Below, piece after piece: positions 17,133 through 27,035 of a stretch of 64,000 nt of DNA. The stretch's first letter is position 1; every line of letters starts with the position of its first letter. The translations under genes and the position numbers were made by a program. This DNA is from Marinagarivorans sp. (GTDB lineage: Bacteria > Pseudomonadota > Gammaproteobacteria > Pseudomonadales > Cellvibrionaceae), in assembly GCA_028281865.1 (NCBI GenBank), contig JANQJB010000044.1, forward strand, positions 90,917 through 154,916, in the 5' to 3' direction. The notes beneath the pieces were generated by a model. It saw nothing but the letters and a program-made list of their open reading frames with translations, did no database searches and was not told the origin of the DNA.

Positions 17133-18459
17133 TAGTCCAGCCGTTTCCGTCGCGCGAATTTATTATCGTCTGATAGTACATGGTTAATTTTTCTGCGACA
17201 CGCTGCCAACAAAAATTATCAAGAACATGTTGGCGCGATATTTTTGCAAGTTGTTGCGCTTGCTCGCGGTCTAAAATTAACTCCTTAATGGCTTTTGAAA
17301 GCGCCAGCGAGTTACCCTTTGGAACTATTTTGCCTGCGTCGCCAACCACCTCAGGCAACGCGCCTCCGTCACTCGTAATAACGGGTAATCCGCAGCTCAT
17401 AGCTTCTGCAGCGGGGAGGCCGAAGCCTTCGTATAGCGAAGGGCAGATGGCGATGCTTGATTGGTTATAATGTTCCACTAGCCTTTGCGTCGAGATCCCA
17501 CTAACAAATTTTACGTGCTTATTCAGTCGCATTTTTTCGAGTGTTTTTGCCGTTGCGCTTCCTTTTTTAAGCTTTCCGACGACCAATAGTGACAGTTCGG
17601 GAAATTCTTGTTTCAAATTTGCAATAGCCTCGAGTAAATAACTGAGACCCTTAATGGGTTGGTCGGCAGAGGCTGTGGTTATTATTTGCCAGGGATTTTT
17701 TTTAGTCTTATCAAGCGGGCGAAAAATAGAGGTATCGATGCCATTAGGAATAAGCTGTGTCTGATTTTCTACACGCAAAAAATATTTCTCAATATCGATT
17801 TGCGACGCCATAGAAACAGTGGTTACATATTTTAGTTTTTGTGCGACTCTTTTTTGCATCTTTAAAAAGCTATACCAGCGTTTAACAAGCAGCCTATGCT
17901 TTTTATTTGGTGCCGCGGCTAACGCTAGTTCGTAGTCACGTGTTATTGGATGATGAATAGTCGTGACAATGGGGAAGCCTTGTTTTTCAAGTGCGAGCAA
18001 GCTATAAGATAAGGATTGATTGTCGTGGATGATATCGTAATCAAGTCCGAATTTTTTTAAATACTTTAGCGCACGTCGGCCAAAGGTATACGGCTCTCCA
18101 AAACCGCCTGTTAGCATCGTAAACCATTCGTAAAAATCCGTGTATGACAAACAGTGTTTGAGTTTTAATGCTGTGACATGATTTTTTTCTTCAAAAAGGT
18201 CGAGGCTCGGTAGTTTGATCAAGCGAATAGTGTCATCGAGTTTGGGGTAGGGCGGACCGGATATGACGTCGACTTGATGTCCGAGAGAATGCAGTGCGCG
18301 GCTTAAGTAGTGTATGTAAATGCCTTGACCACCGACAAATGGCGCGCTGCGATAACTCAATAAAGCAATTTTTAGAGGTTTTTTTGCAGGCTCAGTACTT
18401 GGCTTGATGTCTCGCTGGGGAGCTGGGACAACTGCATTTAAGGGTTCTTTGACAGGCAT
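17119..18459 (-). CDS. glycosyltransferase family 4 (GT-B fold)
   Basis: 446 residues. The N-terminal domain has the GT4 glycine-rich entry (PFVGGQGIYIHYLSRAL, about 38-54) and the C-terminal domain has the nucleotide-sugar motif CPSLYEGFGLPAAEAMSCG with the E-x7-E pair, followed by GLPVITSDGGALPEVVG. No membrane segment, so it acts at the cytoplasmic face. First gene of a leftward run with a methyltransferase and a toroid protein. Probably adds a sugar during assembly of a surface glycan or glycolipid; donor and acceptor are unknown. Confidence 0.88.
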   Translation of the reverse strand: MPVKEPLNAVVPAPQRDIKPSTEPAKKPLKIALLSYRSAPFVGGQGIYIHYLSRALHSLGHQVDVISGPPYPKLDDTIRLIKLPSLDLFEEKNHVTALKLKHCLSYTDFYEWFTMLTGGFGEPYTFGRRALKYLKKFGLDYDIIHDNQSLSYSLLALEKQGFPIVTTIHHPITRDYELALAAAPNKKHRLLVKRWYSFLKMQKRVAQKLKYVTTVSMASQIDIEKYFLRVENQTQLIPNGIDTSIFRPLDKTKKNPWQIITTASADQPIKGLSYLLEAIANLKQEFPELSLLVVGKLKKGSATAKTLEKMRLNKHVKFVSGISTQRLVEHYNQSSIAICPSLYEGFGLPAAEAMSCGLPVITSDGGALPEVVGDAGKIVPKGNSLALSKAIKELILDREQAQQLAKISRQHVLDNFCWQRVAEKLTMYYQTIINSRDGNGWTNGND

Positions 18460-18492
18460 TGGTGCCCCGGAAGTTATTTTTTTTAATGCTTG

Positions 18493-18518
18493 GCATTATA
18501 ACTCTTGCATTATAACTA
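18493..18518. repeat. short direct repeat
   Basis: GCATTATAACT occurs at 18493-18503 and again (CATTATAACT preserved) at 18508-18518, 15 bp apart, upstream of the glycosyltransferase. Could be a regulator site or slippage; nothing more can be said. Confidence 0.4.
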
Positions 18519-18562
18519 TCGAGGCATGCGTGTCGAATTTCCGTTTGCTGTTAATTTTACTT

Positions 18563-19021
18563 CTATAAAAACGAGATAAACTTATGCGGGCTTGTCGTGT
18601 AGGGCAGATGCTTTAGCTTATCGCCATCGGCATCGAGTACTAACACCGTTGGATAACCTCGAGCACCGTAACGCTGCATAAACGGACGGGCTTCGTCTGA
18701 CTCCGAATCGATGCGCGCAAAAATATATTTCTCGCTAAGCACTGATTTGACCATGTCATTGCCTAACACATTCTTGTCCAGTGTCCGGCACGCACCACAC
18801 CAATAAGCCGAAAGGTTAGCGACGACCTGCTTGTTCTGCTCTTTCGCCAACTCCAGAGCTTCGTTCAGGCTGAGAGCTTCCAGCCCTGTTTCAGCAAATG
18901 CTTGTTGGCCTAGGTGATTTTGAACGGAGCGCACACTGATAAAAACGACTGCGGTCAAAGCGGCAAAAATCAACCAAGAACGCAGTTCTTTCACGACCTT
19001 TTCTTTTGCTGGCAGCTTCAT
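18563..19021 (-). CDS. membrane-anchored thioredoxin-like protein
   Basis: 152 residues from the ATG at 19021; a GTG 23 codons earlier is open but the added residues look unrelated. One membrane helix (about 13-31) places the thioredoxin domain in the periplasm. The active site is WCGAC, followed by the cis-proline loop GYPTVLVLD. This is the thioredoxin_7/DsbD-gamma-like arrangement used for reducing or isomerising periplasmic disulfides. It stands between the glycan cluster and the his genes without a clear partner. Confidence 0.82.
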   Translation of the reverse strand: MKLPAKEKVVKELRSWLIFAALTAVVFISVRSVQNHLGQQAFAETGLEALSLNEALELAKEQNKQVVANLSAYWCGACRTLDKNVLGNDMVKSVLSEKYIFARIDSESDEARPFMQRYGARGYPTVLVLDADGDKLKHLPYTTSPHKFISFL

Positions 19022-19456
19022 ACGGAAGAGTCTCGTTTGATATCTAGTTATTGTGTCCTTATTAGAGTAACAAGCGCGGTTCCAGGGCACGAGTTTAATA
19101 GTATGACGCTATATTTGCATAGAAGTTACGCGCTAGAGGGATGCCACGTTGTGGAAGTGGGCTTGGCTTTAGTGTGGTGAGAAATCCATTCGATCCGTCC
19201 GTGGATCGTAATCCCTGAAATTTCCCTTGGTCTCCGACCCGAATCCGTCTTGATGTCCGTATTGGTGGTGCTATTTTAGGGATTCATCGCATATCGACGT
19301 AGCCGACATTAACTATGACGTGTGTAAGATATCTTCAACACTGAGTGTAAGCTCTAACTTACAACTGTTGTTTTTTTAGTCCGAATTCGCTCAATTCGAG
19401 CCGAAGCGGTATAATCCGGCGTTTTTTCTCATTCCTCTGTATATAGGTTGAAAGTC
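19022..19456. other. intergenic region before hisB, 435 bp
   Basis: Separates the leftward thioredoxin gene from rightward hisB. A TATAAT box at 19410-19415 is the only clear signal. No His-rich leader peptide (attenuator type) was seen. Confidence 0.5.
19386..19415 (+). promoter_or_regulatory. probable sigma-70 promoter of hisB
   Basis: A perfect TATAAT at 19410-19415 with a weak TTCGCT -35 candidate at 19386-19391 (18-bp spacer), 41 bp upstream of the hisB ATG. The -10 box is convincing, the -35 is poor. Confidence 0.5.
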
Positions 19457-20050
19457 ATGTCTGCACGTACAGCGACAGTGAGCCGCGATACGTTAGAAAC
19501 GCAAATTGAGGTAAGCATTAACCTCGATGGAACCGGCCAAAGTTCATTTGCTACTGGTGTTCCCTTTCTCGAGCACATGATGGATCAAATAGCACGTCAC
19601 GGAATGGTGGATCTCGACGTTAAGTGCAAGGGTGACACACATATTGACGACCACCATAGCGTCGAAGATATTGGTATCACGCTCGGTCAGGCTATCAGTA
19701 AGGCCCTGGGGGAAAAGAAGGGCATTCGCCGCTATGGTCATGCCTATGTCCCACTAGACGAGGCTCTGTCGCGGGTCGTTATCGACTTCTCTGGCCGGCC
19801 AGGCTTGACTATGAATGTACCGTTTACTCAAAAACGCATCGGCAGTTTTGATACCGAGCTGTTTTATGAGTTTTTTCAGGGTTTCGTCAATCATGCTCTG
19901 GTGACGCTGCACATTGATTGTCTGCGCGGACATAACGCTCATCACCAAATCGAGACGGTATTTAAGGCTTTTGGTCGCGCAGTGCGCATGGCGATAGAAA
20001 AAGATGAGCGTTTGGGTAATGCACTTCCCTCCACAAAAGGCGCGCTTTAG
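19457..20050 (+). CDS. hisB: imidazoleglycerol-phosphate dehydratase
   Basis: 197 residues from the ATG at 19457 (an in-frame TTG three codons earlier is less likely). The duplicated metal-binding motifs are visible: [11 protein letters not shown] and [18 protein letters not shown]. This is the monofunctional dehydratase, without the histidinol-phosphatase domain fused in E. coli. It performs the sixth committed step of histidine biosynthesis in the cytoplasm. First gene of a run with hisH, hisA and hisF. Confidence 0.97.
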   Translation: MSARTATVSRDTLETQIEVSINLDGTGQSSFATGVPFLEHMMDQIARHGMVDLDVKCKGDTHIDDHHSVEDIGITLGQAISKALGEKKGIRRYGHAYVPLDEALSRVVIDFSGRPGLTMNVPFTQKRIGSFDTELFYEFFQGFVNHALVTLHIDCLRGHNAHHQIETVFKAFGRAVRMAIEKDERLGNALPSTKGAL

Positions 20051-20127
20051 CTAGCTCGAAGCTCTAACCTGTTGTATTCGAGGCTTTTGTACTCGAAATT
20101 TTTGTACACAAAATTGTTGTAATAGGT

Positions 20128-20781
20128 ATGAAAAATCAAATAGCGATTATCGACTATGGCATGGGCAACTTGCATTCGGTTGCCAGTGCACTACAGCATG
20201 TCGCACCCGATTCGGATATTCAAATCACTTCAGATCATGACGTTATTCGCGCTGCAGATCGTGTTATTTTTCCGGGCGTGGGTGCTATTCGGGATTGTGT
20301 CGGCGAGATGCGTCGTCAAGGTATCGATGAGTTAATGGTGGGGGAAATTACATCGGGTAAGCCTATTTTGGCTATTTGTATTGGCATGCAGGCTCTCATG
20401 CAGCACAGTGAGGAAAATGATGGGGTTGCATGTTTGGGGCATTTTCCTGGCGAGGTAAAAAGTTTTGCCTCACATTCTAACTTTCAAGTTAGCGCTGAGC
20501 ATTTTAAAGTTCCACATATGGGTTGGAACCAGGTGGCACAAGTGCGCGATCACCCTTTGTGGTCGGGCATTGAAGATTTATCTCGCTTTTATTTTGTGCA
20601 TAGCTTTTATGTTGAAGTGGCTGACAAAGATTTGTTGGTCGGTGAGTGTGAGTACGGGATTACGTTTACCGCCTGTTTGGCGAAGGGGAATGTGTTTGCG
20701 AGTCAGTTTCATCCTGAGAAGAGTCATACGGCTGGCTTGCAGTTGTTGGAGAACTTTTCTAAGTGGAATGGTAGTTCTTAA
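20128..20781 (+). CDS. hisH: imidazole glycerol phosphate synthase, glutaminase subunit
   Basis: 217 residues, class I glutamine amidotransferase. [11 protein letters not shown] at the N-terminus, the nucleophile in [10 protein letters not shown] (GICLGMQ is usual), and the His/Glu pair in [10 protein letters not shown] near the C-terminus. HisH releases ammonia from glutamine and channels it to HisF. The gene is 77 bp after hisB and 168 bp before hisA; the latter gap holds a large structured repeat. Confidence 0.97.
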   Translation: MKNQIAIIDYGMGNLHSVASALQHVAPDSDIQITSDHDVIRAADRVIFPGVGAIRDCVGEMRRQGIDELMVGEITSGKPILAICIGMQALMQHSEENDGVACLGHFPGEVKSFASHSNFQVSAEHFKVPHMGWNQVAQVRDHPLWSGIEDLSRFYFVHSFYVEVADKDLLVGECEYGITFTACLAKGNVFASQFHPEKSHTAGLQLLENFSKWNGSS

Positions 20782-20810
20782 AGTTTTGATATAGGCGCCG
20801 CTGGCGCCGC

Positions 20811-20911
20811 AAGGGTCGGGGGTGGCCTTTTCAGACACGCATCAATGCATCCATGCAGCTCTTCACGGACTTCCTGTCCGTGGAGGTCTGAAAAGGCCAC
20901 CCCCAACCCTT
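20811..20911. repeat. structured three-stem repeat, copy 1 (within the his genes)
   Basis: Outer arms 20811-20836 and 20886-20911 pair at 25 of 26 positions. Inside are a 4-bp hairpin TGCA-TCCA-TGCA (20847-20858) after ACGCATCAA, then GCTC, then a 7-bp stem CACGGAC/GTCCGTG (20864-20870 with 20876-20882). Two other copies at about 35.2 and 43.3 kb share the inner plan and differ completely in the outer arms. It lies between hisH and hisA, preceded by a small GGCGCC-GCT-GGCGCC hairpin at 20794-20808. May fold in the his mRNA. Confidence 0.85.
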
Positions 20912-20949
20912 GCTTAGTTTGTTCAGTTATTCGAGTTTGAGTTATTTAA

Positions 20950-21690
20950 ATGTTAATTATTCCTGCAATTGATTTGAAAGATGGTAAGTGCGTTCGCCTT
21001 CGTAAAGGGTTGATGGAGGATTCGACAGTGTTTGGGGATGATCCCGTAAGCATGGCGGATAAGTGGGTAGAGGAGGGTGCGCGTCGCTTGCATCTGGTGG
21101 ATTTAAATGGCGCTTTTGCGGGTGAGCCTGTAAATGGCGATGCGGTTACTGCGATTGCGAAAAAATATCCGGATTTGCCTATTCAAATCGGGGGTGGGAT
21201 TCGTTCGCTTGCCACCATTGAAGCCTATTTAAGCGCCGGCGTTAGTTTTGTGATTATTGGAACGAAGGCGGTTAAGGAGCCGGCTTTTGTTGGCGAGGCT
21301 TGTCGAGCCTTTCCTGGAAGCGTGATCGTTGGGCTCGATGCTAAAAATGGCTTTGTTGCGACTGATGGCTGGGCGGAAGTTTCCGAATTAAAAGCAACTG
21401 AGTTGGCTAAGCAGTTTGAACAAGACGGTGTCACCTCGATTGTTTATACCGATATCGACCGTGACGGTATGATGCAGGGTTTGAATGTTGAGGCGACGGT
21501 GAATTTGGCAAAAGCGTCGAGTCTGCCGATCATTGCCTCTGGAGGGGTGACTAGCATTGCGGATATCGAAGCCTTACTTCCGTTTGCTGGTCAAGGCATT
21601 ATGGGGGCTATTACAGGGCGTGCAATTTATGAGGGTACGCTGGATCTGGCTGCTGCTCAGCAATTGTGTGATCAAAAAAAGGAGGCATAA
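20950..21690 (+). CDS. hisA: phosphoribosylformimino-5-aminoimidazole carboxamide ribotide isomerase
   Basis: 246 residues, TIM barrel. The first catalytic Asp is in [14 protein letters not shown] (residues 4-17) and the second in [14 protein letters not shown] (about 168-181); the phosphate loops GGGIRS and ASGGV are present. Full family length. It catalyses the Amadori rearrangement ahead of HisF. The stop codon is immediately followed by hisF. Confidence 0.97.
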   Translation: MLIIPAIDLKDGKCVRLRKGLMEDSTVFGDDPVSMADKWVEEGARRLHLVDLNGAFAGEPVNGDAVTAIAKKYPDLPIQIGGGIRSLATIEAYLSAGVSFVIIGTKAVKEPAFVGEACRAFPGSVIVGLDAKNGFVATDGWAEVSELKATELAKQFEQDGVTSIVYTDIDRDGMMQGLNVEATVNLAKASSLPIIASGGVTSIADIEALLPFAGQGIMGAITGRAIYEGTLDLAAAQQLCDQKKEA

Positions 21691-22464
21691 ATGGGATTGG
21701 CAAAACGCATTATTCCGTGTTTGGATGTCGATCGCGGCCGGGTCGTGAAGGGCGTTAATTTTGTCGATATTCGCGATGCCGGTGACCCGGTTGAAGTTGC
21801 TCGCCAATACAATCGTGAAGGCGCTGACGAAATTACTTTCCTCGATATTACCGCAAGCCACGAAGCCCGGGATACCACTGTACATACCGTTGAGGCCATC
21901 GCTGCAGAAGTTTTTATTCCACTAACTGTCGGCGGGGGAATTCGGACTCTAGAGGATATTCGCCGCATGTTGAACGCGGGCGCAGATAAGGTGAGCATCA
22001 ATTCCGCAGCAGTAAAAAATCCAGATTTTGTTAAGGAGGCTTCTGGTAAATTTGGTGCACAGTGTATTGTTGTGGCAATCGACGCAAAAAAGGTAAGCGA
22101 TGAAGCAGAAGCGCCGCGTTGGGAGATATTCACCCATGGTGGACGGCGACCAACCGGAATAGATGCTATTGAATGGGCCGAACTGATGGTGCGCAACGGT
22201 GCCGGGGAGATATTACTTACAAGCATGGATGCAGATGGTACTAAAGCCGGTTTTGATTTAGGTGTAACTCGGGCAGTATCAGACGCGGTGAGTGTACCGG
22301 TTATTGCATCGGGGGGCGTGGGAAATTTAGATCACCTTGTCGAAGGCGTAAAGCAAGGTCGTGCCGACGCGGTGTTAGCCGCTAGCATTTTTCATTTTGG
22401 CGAGTACAGCATTGGTCAAGCAAAAGCCTTTATGCAACAACACCAAATAGAAGTTCGCCTCTAA
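21691..22464 (+). CDS. hisF: imidazole glycerol phosphate synthase, cyclase subunit
   Basis: 257 residues, TIM barrel. Catalytic Asp in [14 protein letters not shown] (about residue 11) and in [13 protein letters not shown] (about 180); phosphate loops GGGIRT and ASGGVG. Works with HisH to make imidazole glycerol phosphate and AICAR. Begins on the base after the hisA stop (AAGGAGG-like site inside hisA) and overlaps the convergent DUF6316 gene by 4 bp. Confidence 0.97.
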   Translation: MGLAKRIIPCLDVDRGRVVKGVNFVDIRDAGDPVEVARQYNREGADEITFLDITASHEARDTTVHTVEAIAAEVFIPLTVGGGIRTLEDIRRMLNAGADKVSINSAAVKNPDFVKEASGKFGAQCIVVAIDAKKVSDEAEAPRWEIFTHGGRRPTGIDAIEWAELMVRNGAGEILLTSMDADGTKAGFDLGVTRAVSDAVSVPVIASGGVGNLDHLVEGVKQGRADAVLAASIFHFGEYSIGQAKAFMQQHQIEVRL

Positions 22465-22694
22465 GCGCTTTGTCGCTGGCTGGGGTCGCGATAGCGGTTA
22501 AGCGCCTGCATAACGCTTGGCTCAGCGTGTAGAACAAAATCAATATATTCGCATACGCCTTTTTCTGCTTCGCTTACCGAGTCAAATGGCCCAATATCCA
22601 TACCTTCACGTGTGCTGTAATACCAATAGCCCTCTATCTTAAAGAATCGGCTTTTTCTTTTTGGGAGCCGGCCCTTTTCGCCTGTTCTGTTCAT
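22461..22694 (-). CDS. DUF6316 family small protein
   Basis: 77 residues, basic N-terminus ([23 protein letters not shown]), then [20 protein letters not shown]. This is the pattern of short uncharacterised proteins (DUF6316) common in Pseudomonadales and Cellvibrionales. Residues 'GxWYYxTREG..GPF' suggest a small beta-rich fold. No signal or membrane helix. Function unknown. Confidence 0.8.
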   Translation of the reverse strand: MNRTGEKGRLPKRKSRFFKIEGYWYYSTREGMDIGPFDSVSEAEKGVCEYIDFVLHAEPSVMQALNRYRDPSQRQSA

Positions 22695-22981
22695 GGCTTG
22701 TCTCCGGTTTTAATATATTAAGAGTTATTGAAAGAAAGTATTCGCTTGTCAGCGATCAATCCGTTAATTATTACGTAGGAAAAGACTTGCTGGATGCTCA
22801 CCGAGATGAGTGAGTGGGAGCTCATCAATTCGGATTTAGACAACTTTTTGTGTCTTCAGCTTCTCAGGTATAGCGCCATATTGCGCGGATTTTTAGTCTA
22901 ATTCAGCTTGTTAGTGTGATACGGTTCACATCTTTTCGGCGTTTGTAGTTTATTTTCGTTCTGTTGGCGCTTAGAGCTTTA

Positions 22982-24187
22982 TTAGTCGTTCTGTCGCTTG
23001 GCGAAAACAAGTTGTTCAGACTGGCGTAGATGTGTCAGTAATGTGGAGACAGGCACCAGATCTATTTCCATTGCCCGCAGCCGCGGCAAGTTTTTTTCGA
23101 GATAGGTGAGGGTTTCTTTGTAGGGGTGGCCGATCGCAAGTGCATAGCCGTGTTTCTGCGCGATGCGAATCATGTGAGAAAACTGTTTTTCCAAGTAGGG
23201 ATCGTTGACCTCGTTGTCCAGGAAGACATCGCGTTTATAAGACGGGATGTTGTGCTTTTGAGCGATGGCCCAAGCTTTGCTGCGAGGTGTGGTCATACTG
23301 TCAATAAAATATAAGTTATGTTGAGATACCTCGCTCATAAACCACTCCATAACGTTTGAGTTCGTCGTTAACCCGCTTCCCATATGGTTATTGACCCCGC
23401 GAACATTTGGCAGGCTGTCGAGCATTTTGGCGAAAGAGTTGCGCAGTGCACTCTGGTTCATCGCTCCGTTTAGTCCTTCTCCCCAATGAATATTTGTATT
23501 CGGTTCCATCGGTGCATGCAGCATTACTTCAACACCAAGCGTACCAGCGTGGTGTGCCAGGTCATAAGCATGTGGGGTAAAGGGCAGTACTGCGATCGTG
23601 ATGTCGGGGTCGAGTTCCAGGGTACGCATGCCTTCAATATAGCGATAGCCAACGTCGTCGATAATAATCGCGACCAAGGCTCTTTTTTTAATGACGTTGG
23701 CGTGGCGTATATTGGGTTCTAGGGTATTAACCAGTTGTTTCTCAGCTTGATTCGCCTGGCTCGCAGAATTTTCCGAAGCATCGAAAGCGGTCTCTTCGGC
23801 CGCGGTTTTTGCTGCCGCAATGGTCGTCGTGCTTGTTATTGTTTTGCCATACCCTTGTTGGGAAGGCAGATCTTCCGTCGATGTACTTGTCTTTGCTTCA
23901 GCATTTTGTCCTCCGCTGGACGGAGGGGAAAATTCTGGCGAGGAATCTGGGACCGTGAGACTGACTAATTTTGGCTGCGCGATAATTTCGCGCTGGTGTG
24001 AATCAAATAGCGGCGCTACCGTCACGCTACTTAAATAAATGGCGTAAGCAAAACTGGTGATAGCAGCGAATGTTAATATTGCAACTAAGCGATTTACTGG
24101 CTTAGATCGATGAGTGGTTTTACGTCTGTGGGTTCTCTTTTTGATCTTCTTTTCGTTTTTCTTCTGCATCGCCAACGTTTTGCGCAT
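22982..24187 (-). CDS. divergent polysaccharide deacetylase (YibQ-like)
   Basis: 401 residues: very basic cytoplasmic tail (about 8-30), one membrane helix (about 33-52), a low-complexity linker (about 60-155), then a NodB-like domain starting at ALVAIIIDDVGY (about 165) with HAPMEPNTNIHWGEGLN and GVNNHMGSGLT. These are the signatures of the YibQ/divergent deacetylase family. It is periplasmic and anchored. The start lies inside the upstream ctpA gene (68-bp overlap), so the two are translated together. The order gpmI-envC-ctpA-yibQ is conserved in many gammaproteobacteria and points to cell-envelope work. Substrate not established. Confidence 0.88.
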   Translation of the reverse strand: MRKTLAMQKKNEKKIKKRTHRRKTTHRSKPVNRLVAILTFAAITSFAYAIYLSSVTVAPLFDSHQREIIAQPKLVSLTVPDSSPEFSPPSSGGQNAEAKTSTSTEDLPSQQGYGKTITSTTTIAAAKTAAEETAFDASENSASQANQAEKQLVNTLEPNIRHANVIKKRALVAIIIDDVGYRYIEGMRTLELDPDITIAVLPFTPHAYDLAHHAGTLGVEVMLHAPMEPNTNIHWGEGLNGAMNQSALRNSFAKMLDSLPNVRGVNNHMGSGLTTNSNVMEWFMSEVSQHNLYFIDSMTTPRSKAWAIAQKHNIPSYKRDVFLDNEVNDPYLEKQFSHMIRIAQKHGYALAIGHPYKETLTYLEKNLPRLRAMEIDLVPVSTLLTHLRQSEQLVFAKRQND

Positions 24188-25571
24188 TGCTCAATATCGA
24201 TAACCCTTTAAGCAAATTGAGTGCTTCGTAGAGCTGGTTATCTTTATTCTGAAAGTTTTCTTGTTTCGTTCGTTGCTCATCTTGACGCTGTTTCGCGTTC
24301 TCGTTTTCTTTACCTTGCGTGTTATCTAAACGGCCGCTTAATTCGGCTTCGGTGACGATCGAGCGCTTTTTAATCGCTGTTACTCGCACCCGTTCCACAC
24401 TTATATCGGGCTCTATACCGTGAGCCTGAATTGAGCGGCCCTTTGGCGTAAAGTATAGCGCGGTCGTGAGTTTTATGGCTTTTTCTTCTGTGATAGGAAT
24501 GACAGTTTGTACTGATCCCTTGCCAAAGCTGCGTGTGCCGATAATGACGGCCCTGCTATGATCCTGCAAAGCGCCGGCGACAATTTCCGAAGCGGATGCC
24601 GAGCCGTCATTAATTAATACCACTATTGGAATGCCATCGGTCACATCATTCGCGTCCGCGTAATATTTTTCGTTGCTGTCGTCAAAGCGGCCCTCGGTGT
24701 ATACCACCATTGAATTTTTCAAAAACGCGCCAGCGACATCGACGGAAGCTTGCAGCACACCGCCTGGGTTATTTCGCAAATCTAAGATAAAGCCTTTAAT
24801 GTCATTTTCGGCACGCATTTTTTCTACCGCATCAATAATGTTCGGCCCAGTATGGAGCTGAAACTGCGCAATACGTATGTAGCCAAAATGCTCCTCAAGT
24901 ACTTCACTGCGTACACTTTTAACTTTAATAATGTCGCGCGTGATCACAAATTCCAGCGGTTGATCTTCTCCCTCGCGAACGATTGTCAATTTGATATCGG
25001 TACCGGTGGGTCCGCGCATTTTATTGACTGCTTCATTGAGGCTTAAACCTTTAACTGTTGAGTCGTCTATTTTAATTATCAGGTCCCCGGCATCGATGCC
25101 TGCGCGCTCCGCTGGTGTATCGTCGATAGGGGATACGACTTTGACAAAGCCGTCTTCCATTCCGACTTCTATACCGAGGCCGCCAAATTCACCGGTTGTA
25201 TTGACTTGCAAGTCTTCGAATGAGGATTCGTCTAGATAGGCCGAGTGAGGGTCAAGTTCGCCTAACATGCCGCGAATTGCGTATTCGAGCAGTTTTTTAT
25301 CGTCTATTTCCTCAACATAAACCGCGCGTATAGTCTCATAGGCTTTAGTAAATGCACGCAAATCCTCAAGCGGGAGAAGCTCTTTTACCGGGGGTTTATC
25401 AAGCAAGCCTTCATGGTCGTGAGAAGCTTCTTCTATGGGGGAGTGTTCAGGTGTTTGGCCGTCTTTGCCATTGAAGTGATGATCCGCATAGGTGGGCGCC
25501 GGTGCGCCGACCAATAAAGTCAGTAACAAAGACAAAACAACAAGGGGGCGAAAGGCCATCTGGCTCTCCAT
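24120..25571 (-). CDS. ctpA: S41 family carboxy-terminal processing peptidase
   Basis: 483 residues with a signal peptide (cleavage near TYADHH, about 30). A PDZ domain (GGLGIEVGMEDGFVKVVSPI to GDLIIKID, about 130-200) is inserted in the protease domain. Catalytic Ser is in NDGSASASEIVAGAL and the Lys in GTRSFGKGSVQT. The tail after about 420 is charged and low-complexity. CtpA-type enzymes act in the periplasm on lipoproteins and peptidoglycan hydrolases. Between envC and yibQ on the same strand. Confidence 0.93.
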   Translation of the reverse strand: MESQMAFRPLVVLSLLLTLLVGAPAPTYADHHFNGKDGQTPEHSPIEEASHDHEGLLDKPPVKELLPLEDLRAFTKAYETIRAVYVEEIDDKKLLEYAIRGMLGELDPHSAYLDESSFEDLQVNTTGEFGGLGIEVGMEDGFVKVVSPIDDTPAERAGIDAGDLIIKIDDSTVKGLSLNEAVNKMRGPTGTDIKLTIVREGEDQPLEFVITRDIIKVKSVRSEVLEEHFGYIRIAQFQLHTGPNIIDAVEKMRAENDIKGFILDLRNNPGGVLQASVDVAGAFLKNSMVVYTEGRFDDSNEKYYADANDVTDGIPIVVLINDGSASASEIVAGALQDHSRAVIIGTRSFGKGSVQTVIPITEEKAIKLTTALYFTPKGRSIQAHGIEPDISVERVRVTAIKKRSIVTEAELSGRLDNTQGKENENAKQRQDEQRTKQENFQNKDNQLYEALNLLKGLSILSNAQNVGDAEEKRKEDQKENPQT

Positions 25572-25871
25572 AAATACTGCGAGTGTTATTTAAATTTTGC
25601 TTTTTTGAAACCAGTCTTTAAAGCTGGCATCTCAAACTAATTATTCAAATTCAGTTTTTAAAATTGTTGGTGTTGTTAAGCAATTTCGTCGATAAAAATC
25701 GTATTTAGCAAGCTTAACATGAACCTCTCAAAGTTATTCCGGCGCGTTGTAACCGAGGCCTCCGCGCCGTTTGCGTAGCTTGGTAAATACTTTATCTGGC
25801 ATAAAGGGCATTTGAAGGAGCTGTTAAGCTTTATCAACGAGTCAAGCAAGTTCGAGACGGTTCATTTAAGT
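25572..25871. other. intergenic region, 300 bp
   Basis: Between envC and ctpA, both leftward. It holds a 7-bp GC-rich stem (25740-25746 with 25763-25769) that might end envC transcription, without a U-tract. The gap suggests ctpA has its own promoter. Confidence 0.45.
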
Positions 25872-27035
25872 CTAGCCTGATTTGGCCAACCAGCCTTGTG
25901 GATTGGTTGGTTTGCTTTTATAGCGCATTTCAAAATATAGCCCCGCCTGCTTAGCTCCGCCGCTGTCCCCGACTGTGGCGACGGTATCGCCTGCGTCGAC
26001 CCATTCACCGACAGATTTAAACAGCGCTTGATTATGACCGTAGAGGCTCAGATATTCTCCGCCGTGGTCGATAATTACCAACAAACCGTGGCCTCGCAGA
26101 TAATCGGAATAGACGATCCTGCCGTGGTGGATTGCCCTCACGGGGGTGCCTTCCGGCGCGCTAATCACAATACCTTCCCAGCGTAATTTACCTGCGATGC
26201 GGTAGGAGCCAAAGCGATGGCGAACTTTTCCATCAACTGGCCAAGGTAGATAACCTTTTTTTTGCGGCAAACGTTTAACGTCGATGGCTAGGTCGAGTTC
26301 CCCCATAACGCGAATAACTTGTGAAACAAGCTTTTCCAGGTTCCTGCGGTCAGTTTCCTTGGCAGCGAGTTCTTTATCTTTGGTGTCGATCAACGACTCC
26401 AATTTTTTGAGTGTTCGGCGACGCTCCGACTGCGCGCTCGCCAGTTCATCGAATTGGGAATTGAGCTTGCTGCTTGTCTGCTTTAGCAGTGTTTGTTTAT
26501 AGGCGATTTCGGGTTCGATTCTGTTGATTTTGTTGATTGTATTTTCGAACGCTTGGATTTTTTCTGCACGTGCTTTGATAACGTAATCAAAGTATTTTAA
26601 ATTGCGCGCAACTTTAGTGGGGTCGTTTTGATTGAGTAATAATTTGATGCTGCTCTGGTGTCCGAGCCGGTAAGCGGCATTAACATGCTCGCCTACCTGA
26701 CCCGTTTGGCGCTTTTTTGCGGAGAAAAGTTCCCTCCTCTCGCCTTGCAGCGAATGTAATTTGACTTGGTTGTCTTGCAGGACCTCTTTAAGTTCCTGGA
26801 CTTTTTTATTCAGCTCGCCCATCTTTTGTTCAGTGGTTTCAAGGTCGCCGAGCAAACCACTGCGATTGTCCTTAATTTTCTCCAATTCTTGTTTGAGCAT
26901 TTCGATCGAGGCTTTTAGTTCGCGCAACTTTTCTTCGCGCGATTGAGCCTCGTCTTGCGCGACCGCAAATGTTGCAGCGCTGCACAGAGCTGCAAAAATC
27001 ATCGGCTGCATAAATCTTGAAAAAATTCGAATCAC
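25872..27035 (-). CDS. envC: murein hydrolase activator EnvC
   Basis: 387 residues: signal peptide (cleavage near AVAQDE, about 26), long coiled coil (about 30-250), C-terminal LytM/M23 domain (about 270-385). The LytM zinc site is degenerate: the usual HxGxD is WEGIVIS and the HxH is LYF, so it should be catalytically dead. That is the known state of EnvC, which activates division amidases AmiA/AmiB instead of cutting peptidoglycan itself. Gene order gpmI-envC-ctpA supports the call. Confidence 0.93.
   Translation of the reverse strand: MIRIFSRFMQPMIFAALCSAATFAVAQDEAQSREEKLRELKASIEMLKQELEKIKDNRSGLLGDLETTEQKMGELNKKVQELKEVLQDNQVKLHSLQGERRELFSAKKRQTGQVGEHVNAAYRLGHQSSIKLLLNQNDPTKVARNLKYFDYVIKARAEKIQAFENTINKINRIEPEIAYKQTLLKQTSSKLNSQFDELASAQSERRRTLKKLESLIDTKDKELAAKETDRRNLEKLVSQVIRVMGELDLAIDVKRLPQKKGYLPWPVDGKVRHRFGSYRIAGKLRWEGIVISAPEGTPVRAIHHGRIVYSDYLRGHGLLVIIDHGGEYLSLYGHNQALFKSVGEWVDAGDTVATVGDSGGAKQAGLYFEMRYKSKPTNPQGWLAKSG

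Noticed and set aside
25872..27035. EnvC homologue as an active M23 endopeptidase
   Set aside because: Zinc ligands are replaced (WEGIVIS and LYF), so it is called an activator.
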